NCBI GenBank assembly: GCA_049520515.1
Contig: JBEKPS010000008.1
Span: 124,001-188,000, forward strand
DNA from: JAFAMS01 sp049520515
GTDB lineage: Bacteria; Vulcanimicrobiota; Vulcanimicrobiia; Vulcanimicrobiales; Vulcanimicrobiaceae
Length of the DNA: 64,000 nucleotides
Direction: 5' to 3'
In this document: positions 59,488-64,000 of the stretch, in pieces
How positions within the stretch are numbered: the first letter of the stretch is position 1
How the letters are laid out: each line of letters opens with the position of its first letter
Program-made: the position numbers and the translations under genes
Notes under the pieces: model-generated
Told to the model about the DNA's origin: nothing
What the model saw: only the letters and a program-made list of their open reading frames with translations
Database searches by the model: none

Positions 59488-60644
59488 GCGACGCGCGCAT
59501 CTATCTCGATCATGCCGCAACGACTCCGCTTGCGGCCGACGTGCTCGAGGCGATGCAGCCGTTTTTTGCACAAGACGGCTACAACCCGAGTTCGATTCAC
59601 GCCGAAGGCCGGCGCGCGCGCGCAGCGATTGATTCCGCGCGCGAACGGATCGCTGCGATTCTGCATTGTAAGCCCAAAGAGATCATCTTTACGGCGAGCG
59701 GGACGGAAGCCGACAACATGGCGATCATCGGCGCAGCGCGTGCCGCACGTGCGCGGGGCAAGCACGTCGTTGCGACCGCAATCGAACATCACGCGGTGCT
59801 GCACGCGGTGCGTGCGCTGCGCGATGAAGGTTTCGAGATCACGTTGCTTCCCGTTGGCGCAGACGGCGTCGTCGATATTGCGACGTTCACGAGCGCCTTG
59901 CGCGACGACACCGTTCTTGCGACCGTCATGTATGCGAACAACGAGATCGGAACGATTGAGCCAATCGCGGAGCTGGCGCGAATCGCGCGCGAGCGCGGCG
60001 TCGTGTTCTTGACGGATGCCGTCCAAGCCGCCGGCACGCTTGATCTCGACGTCACGGCGCTCGGAATCGACGCGCTTGCGGTCTCCGCGCACAAATTTTA
60101 CGGTCCGAAAGGCGTCGGAGCACTGTACGTCCGTGACGGGATTCCGATTGCGCCGCTGATCCACGGGGGTGGCCAGGAGCGCGGCCGGCGCGCGGGGACC
60201 GAGAACGTTTCCGGAGCCGTCGGGATGGCGCGGGCCTTGGAGCTCGCCGACGGGGCGCGGGCCGCCACGAACGAGCGGGTCGCCCGCCTGCGTGAAGCGC
60301 TGGAAGCCAAAGTGACCGCCTCGACTCCGAACGTCCACGTGAACGCCAAGGGCGTCGCGCGACTGCCGGGGATCTCGAGCATGTCGTTTGCGGGAGTCGA
60401 CGCCGAGTCGTTGCTGATCGCGCTCGACCTGGCTGGGGTCGCTGCCTCCGCCGGAAGCGCCTGCGCGGCCGGCTCCCTTGAGGCTAGCCACGTCATTGCG
60501 GCGCTGGGGGGAGCCTCTTCGAACGGTGGGACGCTGCGGCTGTCCCTGGGACGCGGAACGACGCCGGAAGAGATCGAACGCGTGGCCTCCTTACTGGCCT
60601 TCTTGATCAATTCCGAACGCGAGGGGGCGGCTCTTTCCGTGTAG
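59484..60644 (+). CDS. iscS: cysteine desulfurase
   Basis: PLP enzyme (386 residues) taking sulfur from cysteine for Fe-S clusters and thiolated tRNA. YLDHAATTPLAADVLEAM start, FTASGTEADNMAI, PLP lysine in SAHKFYGPKGVGALYV, RRAGTENVSG and the active-site Cys in SAGSACAAGSLEASHV. The short loop around this Cys is group I-like. ATG overlaps rarA (ATGA). A tRNA thiouridylase (mnmA) is not adjacent. Confidence 0.93.
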   Translation: MSDARIYLDHAATTPLAADVLEAMQPFFAQDGYNPSSIHAEGRRARAAIDSARERIAAILHCKPKEIIFTASGTEADNMAIIGAARAARARGKHVVATAIEHHAVLHAVRALRDEGFEITLLPVGADGVVDIATFTSALRDDTVLATVMYANNEIGTIEPIAELARIARERGVVFLTDAVQAAGTLDLDVTALGIDALAVSAHKFYGPKGVGALYVRDGIPIAPLIHGGGQERGRRAGTENVSGAVGMARALELADGARAATNERVARLREALEAKVTASTPNVHVNAKGVARLPGISSMSFAGVDAESLLIALDLAGVAASAGSACAAGSLEASHVIAALGGASSNGGTLRLSLGRGTTPEEIERVASLLAFLINSEREGAALSV

Positions 60645-60664
60645 ACTCTACACACCGAGGGTAT
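60639..60664 (+). promoter_or_regulatory. sigma-B-like promoter upstream of the stress operon
   Basis: GTGTAG (60639-60644), a 14-nt spacer and GGGTAT (60659-60664) resemble the Bacillus sigma-B consensus GTTTAA-N12-15-GGGTAT. It overlaps the end of iscS and lies about 45 nt upstream of the DUF948 start, which has GGAGG. The operon encodes its own sigma-B/F-type factor, so autoregulation is plausible. Confidence 0.45.
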
Positions 60665-60709
60665 CTACTATCTGTGTTCGTGTATTCGAGCACGCGGAGG
60701 TTTTTTGGC

Positions 60710-61108
60710 GTGACGGGCACCGTTTCGGCCGTCGTGTTTCGCGAGGTAGCCGTAGGACTCGGCGTTTTGCTCATCGGGATCGGGTTTTTATATGCTTCGA
60801 TCCAGTTGGGACGCATTCTCATGCGCTTGAGCACGACGTTGGACGAGGTCGATCGCCAGATTGCTACGCTTGGTGTGCCGCTCGCAAAGACGCTCGATCG
60901 CGTCAGCGGCATTGCGACGACTGCGGATCAGACGCTCGACCGCGCCAAGAGCGCCGTCGGCCAGCTGGAACGTGTCGCAGCGACGCTTGCGAAGGGCACA
61001 ACCTTGATCTCGTCAGCGCTCGAGCCGGCGTTCGTGAGCTTGGGATCGACGGTCGCCGGAATCACGGCGGGTTTGCGGCGGCTCGTAAGGGGCGAAGCTA
61101 AGCCATGA
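60710..61108 (+). CDS. DUF948 (YtxG-like) membrane-anchored protein
   Basis: 132 residues: one N-terminal membrane helix (VAVGLGVLLIGIGFLYASI) and an amphipathic, Thr/Leu-rich helical remainder (LSTTLDEVDRQIATLG, GIATTADQTLDRAKSAVGQL), the pattern of DUF948 proteins such as YtxG. These belong to general-stress regulons in Bacillus. GTG 60710 has GGAGG 9 nt upstream; GTG 60674 is weaker. Stop overlaps the YtxH-like gene. Confidence 0.75.
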   Translation: MTGTVSAVVFREVAVGLGVLLIGIGFLYASIQLGRILMRLSTTLDEVDRQIATLGVPLAKTLDRVSGIATTADQTLDRAKSAVGQLERVAATLAKGTTLISSALEPAFVSLGSTVAGITAGLRRLVRGEAKP

Positions 61109-61311
61109 AGTTTGCACTAGGTTTGCTGGTCGGACTTGCTATCGGCGCCGGGATCGCACTCGTTATCGCACCAGGCGAAGCCGCCGAATTGCCGTCCGGT
61201 GTTGCGGAATTGATCGGCCGGGGAAAAGCCATTCTCGAGAGCGCGATTGATGAAGGACGGCGAGTCGCCGACGATCAGCGCCAAACATTGCAGTCACAAG
61301 CTACCAATTAA
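61105..61311 (+). CDS. YtxH-like small membrane protein
   Basis: 68 residues: a glycine-rich N-terminal helix (FALGLLVGLAIGAGIALVIAP) followed by a charged helix (GRGKAILESAIDEGRRVADD), as in YtxH-type general-stress proteins. ATG overlaps the DUF948 stop (ATGA). ytxG and ytxH are also neighbours in Bacillus under sigma-B. Confidence 0.72.
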   Translation: MKFALGLLVGLAIGAGIALVIAPGEAAELPSGVAELIGRGKAILESAIDEGRRVADDQRQTLQSQATN

Positions 61312-61334
61312 GCTGCCAAAGAGCAGGAGAGATA

Positions 61335-61679
61335 GTGGATATCAAGGTTAACGTCCGCGAATCCGAAGGAGATGCCTACGTCGTCGATCTCGCAGGAGAG
61401 ATCGACGTCTACACGTCCCCCAAAGTCAAGGACGCGATTACGGAGCTCATCGATCAGGGACATTACAACCTGGTCATCAATCTCGAGAAGGTCCGGTACA
61501 TCGACAGCACCGGTCTCGGTGTGCTGATCGGCGGTCTCAAGCGCGTGCGCGAGCACGGCGGATCGGTCAATCTGGTCTGCACGAATCCGCAGATCAAGAA
61601 GATCTTCGATATTACCGGGCTCGTCAAGATTTTCGGAATCTTTGATGACGAACAAAGCGCTATGAAGGCACTGGTATAA
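61335..61679 (+). CDS. rsbV: anti-sigma factor antagonist (STAS, RsbV type)
   Basis: 114-residue STAS protein. The phosphorylatable serine is in VRYIDSTGLGVLIGGLKRV; AGEIDVYTSPKVKD opens the fold. Unphosphorylated, it should bind the kinase encoded next and release sigma. GTG 61335 with GGAG 5 nt upstream. Order rsbV-rsbW-sigma as in the Bacillus sigB operon. Confidence 0.9.
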   Translation: MDIKVNVRESEGDAYVVDLAGEIDVYTSPKVKDAITELIDQGHYNLVINLEKVRYIDSTGLGVLIGGLKRVREHGGSVNLVCTNPQIKKIFDITGLVKIFGIFDDEQSAMKALV

Positions 61680-61683
61680 AACG

Positions 61684-62109
61684 ATGAACGCGCCGGAACC
61701 CGAAGTCCAAAACATTGGCGTCGTCGAGCTGCGCATTCCAGCTCGTGCGGAGTGGGTTGCCGTCGCGCGTTTGGCGGCCGCAGCCGTCGGTAGCCGCATG
61801 CGGTTTTCCGTCGATGAGATCGACGATCTCAAGCTCGCAATCGCTGAGGCGTGCACAAACATCATTCAACGTTCGGAAGCGATCGAAAACATCGATCTGC
61901 GCTGGGAAGCTCGCCCGACCGAGCTGCGCATAACGGTCTCGGGTGACGGACGTGCCCCGAAGCTCGAAAGCGTCAAAGATGCGGAAGAAGACAATAGAGT
62001 CGGCGGCCTTGGCGTGTTCTTGATTCGCGCGCTGATGGACAGCGTCGAATATGAGCTAGACCAGCAGCGCGGCGCGCGCCTGGTGATGAGCAAGACCGTA
62101 ACACAGTAA
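61684..62109 (+). CDS. rsbW: anti-sigma serine kinase (RsbW type)
   Basis: 141-residue GHKL ATPase-like kinase that sequesters sigma and phosphorylates RsbV. N box AEACTNIIQRS, G box RVGGLGVFLIRALMDSVEYE. The D box is degenerate (SGDGRAP instead of DxGxG), and the N box lacks the usual His. ATG is 4 nt after the rsbV stop. Confidence 0.88.
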   Translation: MNAPEPEVQNIGVVELRIPARAEWVAVARLAAAAVGSRMRFSVDEIDDLKLAIAEACTNIIQRSEAIENIDLRWEARPTELRITVSGDGRAPKLESVKDAEEDNRVGGLGVFLIRALMDSVEYELDQQRGARLVMSKTVTQ

Positions 62110-62116
62110 CGGATCA

Positions 62117-62935
62117 ATGCAGGCTCATTCGTTGGACGACACACGTTGGGATCGCCAGCGCACGCGCGAAACATTCACGAAGTTCGTGCGCTTACGCAAA
62201 GATCGCGAGCTTGGAAAGATCACGGCCAAGGGAAAGGCCGAGTACGAGCAGTTGCGTGCCGATCTCGTCGTTGCGCACCTCAATCTCGTTCGATATCTCG
62301 CGGTCAAATTTGCGAACCGCGGTGAAGCCCTTGACGATTTGATTCAAGTGGGCACCGTCGGATTGCTCAAGGCAATCGATCGCTTCGATCTGGAGCGCGG
62401 CGTCGAATTTACGACCTACGCAACGCCGACGATCGTCGGCGAGATCAAGCGCTACTTCCGTGACAAGGGCTGGGCTGTCAAAGTCCCGCGCCGTCTGCAA
62501 GAACTGAATCTTGCGGTCAACCGCGCGCTCGAGAAGCTGACGGTCAAAATCGGCCGCAGCCCGACGGTCGCCGAGCTGGCCGCGCATCTCGGCGCGACCG
62601 AAGAAGATGTTCTCGAAGCACAGGAACTCGGCCAAGCCTACAATCTGCTCTCGCTCGACACCGAGCTCTCTGGCGAGGGCGACAAAAAGTCGCAGACGCT
62701 CGCCGACTACGTCGGACAGAACGATCCCGCGCTCGACTTGCTCGAAGATAAAGCGAACCTCGAACGGGCTTTCGAGATCCTGACCGGACGCGAGCGCGTC
62801 ATCTTGTACTTACGGTTTTACGAAAACGTCAGTCAGACGGAGATCGCAAAGCGTCTCAACGTCTCACAAATGCATGTCTCTCGACTGCAGGCTAAGGCCC
62901 TCGATAAACTCCGTTCAGCCTTGCAAGAACGGTAG
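62117..62935 (+). CDS. sigma-70 family factor of the SigB/SigF type
   Basis: 272 residues with regions 2, 3 and 4 and no region 1.1. Region 2: DLIQVGTVGLLKAIDRFDLERGVEFTTYA is cut here to its core GLLKAIDRFD and FTTYATPTIVGEIKRYFRD. Region 3 has PRRLQELNLAVNRALEKL. Region 4 is LTGRERVILYLRFYENVSQTE with helix-turn-helix AKRLNVSQMHVSRLQAKAL. Placed after rsbV-rsbW, it is probably released under stress and reads its own operon from the promoter at 60639-60664. Confidence 0.92.
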   Translation: MQAHSLDDTRWDRQRTRETFTKFVRLRKDRELGKITAKGKAEYEQLRADLVVAHLNLVRYLAVKFANRGEALDDLIQVGTVGLLKAIDRFDLERGVEFTTYATPTIVGEIKRYFRDKGWAVKVPRRLQELNLAVNRALEKLTVKIGRSPTVAELAAHLGATEEDVLEAQELGQAYNLLSLDTELSGEGDKKSQTLADYVGQNDPALDLLEDKANLERAFEILTGRERVILYLRFYENVSQTEIAKRLNVSQMHVSRLQAKALDKLRSALQER

Positions 62936-62948
62936 TTCTGGCGGCGGC

Positions 62949-63077
62949 GCGGTGACGTGCCGAGCAGCAGCTTCCGACGAGGAGCGGAGCCAGGAGGGCG
63001 AGAGCGACGAGCGGGGGCGCAGCAGCAAGATTCGCACGATGCGAATCTTGTAGCGGTGCTGCGAGGCATGTCATCGC
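62949..63077. repeat. 129-nt structured intergenic repeat, copy B
   Basis: Second copy of the element at 3236-3363, same plan and length. Outer stem 62949-62961 with 63065-63077 (13 pairs including G-T wobbles), and a 10-bp hairpin CAAGATTCGC (63026-63035) with GCGAATCTTG (63041-63050). Differences from copy A fall as paired changes in stems, for example A-T to G-C in the second hairpin, and flipped pairs at the ends of the outer stem. It fills most of the 172-nt gap between the sigma gene and alaS. No promoter or T-box-like leader for alaS is visible in the remainder. Confidence 0.75.
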
Positions 63078-63107
63078 ACCGGCGCTAAAGAACAGACCCG
63101 CCTGGCC

Positions 63108-64000
63108 ATGAAGAGCGAAGAGTTACGCGCGTCGTTTGTCGATTATTTTGTTTCGCAGGGGCACAAGTTGGTCGCGCCTGCGAGCTTGATTCCTGACGAG
63201 ATGTCGACGACGCTCTTCACGATCGCCGGCATGGAACAATTCGTCCCGGTGTTCTTGGGCGAAATCGTGGCGCCGGCACCGCGCGTGGTCACCGTGCAAC
63301 CGTGCTTGCGTGTCGCGGGCGCGAAGAGCGACATCGAAAACGTCGGCCGTACGGGACGTCACGGAACGTTCCTCGAGATGCTCGGGAATTTCAGCTTCGG
63401 CGATTACTACAAGCGCGAAGCGATTCAATTTGCGTGGGAATACGTCACGCAAGTCCTCAAGCTCGACAAGCAACGCTTGTACGTGACCGTTCATCTCAGC
63501 GACGATGAAGCGCAAGAGATCTGGGAGCGAGAGATCGGTGTATCGTCGGATCGCATCACGCGCTGGGATGAAGACAACTTTTGGACGATGGGGCCAACCG
63601 GTCCGTGTGGACCGTGCAGCGAGATCTTTTACGATAGCGGCGCGCAGTACGCATCGAGTCCCGACGACGATGGTCCGAACAAAGGCGATCGTTATCTCGA
63701 GATTTGGAATGTCGTCTTTCAACAATATAATCGAGGTGCCGACGGCAAGTTGAACGACCTGCCGCGCAAAGCGATCGACACCGGTGCCGGTCTGGAGCGT
63801 ATGCTCGCCGTTTCGAACGGCAAGGTCTCGATGTACGAGACCGATCTGTTCACTGATTTGATCGCGGCGCAACCCGGCGTCGAAAACAAAGGGCTGCATC
63901 CGCAAGAACAGACCGAACGCCGCCGCATCATCGCGGATCACGCGCGCGCGGTGACGTTCCTGATCGCCGAGGGCGTCTATCCGTCGAACACGGATCGCGG
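63108..64000 (+). CDS. alaS: alanyl-tRNA synthetase, cut by the right window edge
   Basis: N-terminal 297 codons of AlaRS. It begins KSEELRASFVDYFVSQGHKLV, with PASLIPDEMSTTLFTIAGMEQFVP, motif 2 region QPCLRVAGAKSDIENVGRTGRHGTFLEMLGNFSFGDY (split: RTGRHGTFLEMLGNFSFGDY) and the motif 3 GAGLERMLAV. Also MGPTGPCGPCSEI. The variant 'DIENVGRTGRH' fits bacterial type. The editing and C-Ala domains lie beyond the window. In Firmicutes rarA-iscS is also followed, a few genes on, by alaS. Confidence 0.94.
   Translation, partial: MKSEELRASFVDYFVSQGHKLVAPASLIPDEMSTTLFTIAGMEQFVPVFLGEIVAPAPRVVTVQPCLRVAGAKSDIENVGRTGRHGTFLEMLGNFSFGDYYKREAIQFAWEYVTQVLKLDKQRLYVTVHLSDDEAQEIWEREIGVSSDRITRWDEDNFWTMGPTGPCGPCSEIFYDSGAQYASSPDDDGPNKGDRYLEIWNVVFQQYNRGADGKLNDLPRKAIDTGAGLERMLAVSNGKVSMYETDLFTDLIAAQPGVENKGLHPQEQTERRRIIADHARAVTFLIAEGVYPSNTDR

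Noticed and set aside
62936..63107. T-box riboswitch upstream of alaS
   Set aside because: No AGGGUGG-like T-box sequence or specifier stem; the space is filled by the repeat element.
1..64000. tRNA, rRNA or CRISPR array
   Set aside because: No cloverleaf, rRNA segment or regularly spaced repeat seen in the few intergenic gaps; a tRNA scan would settle the first.

Overview
The window reads as chromosome of a GC-rich (roughly 60% by eye), gene-dense bacterium. It has a diderm envelope: heptose genes (gmhA, rfaE1, rfaE2), heptosyltransferase-like GT9 enzymes, an LpxB-like protein, an OstA/LptA-like protein, lipoproteins and periplasmic binding proteins. Yet the gene order is that of Terrabacteria: rpmA-obgE-nadD, maf-mreB, fabF-rnc-smc, and glyA-upp-comEB-tagO-mnaA-atpI-atpBEF(F)HAGDC followed by murA-mreB, as in Clostridia, plus rarA-iscS and an rsbV-rsbW-sigma stress module. 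L27 carries a Firmicutes-style cleavable N-terminus and AspRS has the non-discriminating signature. A diderm Terrabacteria lineage such as Eremiobacterota/WPS-2 fits best, but that is inference.

Layout. 1-4931 (minus strand): rpmA-obgE-nadD-lysA-maf-mreB (mreB cut by the window edge), with a 128-nt structured repeat between obgE and nadD. 5024-26289 (plus): fabF-rnc-smc-purH, a small membrane gene, a VOC protein, hisS, accB, then an LPS-core block (gmhA, rfaE1, rfaE2, LpxB-like, GT2, GT9, GT9, then GT2, GT9, GT2), interrupted by an opposed phosphonate-type ABC cassette phnD-phnC-phnE (20595-23499). 26282-38794: aspS; a beta-propeller lipoprotein, a secreted protein and a family-5 uracil-DNA glycosylase; an MFS transporter; an ArsB-like permease, trmL, a C39-like protein, a peptide-binding lipoprotein and a dipeptide epimerase; then a HEARO/omega-RNA-like orphan element (37894-38080) and a TIM-barrel gene. 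38846-51006 (plus): membrane gene, glyA, upp, comEB, tagO/wecA, mnaA/wecB and the whole F1Fo ATP synthase operon, closed by a bidirectional terminator. 51055-54248 (minus): a small gene, an FGGY kinase and a sugar-acid MFS transporter. 54339-64000 (plus): murA-mreB2-tsaC-lptA-rarA-iscS, a sigma-B-like stress operon (DUF948, YtxH, RsbV, RsbW, sigma), a second copy of the structured repeat, and alaS, cut by the right edge.

Most genes are packed as translationally coupled units (ATGA, GTGA or TAATG overlaps). The most striking signal is that six genes with conserved N-termini (obgE, hisS, udg, a solute-binding lipoprotein, mreB2, rarA) have no in-frame ATG, GTG or TTG where the protein must begin. 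They offer ACG, ATC or CTG instead, five of them at usable distance from a Shine-Dalgarno-like sequence and two in stop/start overlaps where ATG would normally sit. This suggests unusually relaxed start-codon selection. Two further signals are a 128/129-nt intergenic element present twice with compensatory base changes in its stems, and the orphan HEARO-like RNA. I saw no tRNA, rRNA or CRISPR array.
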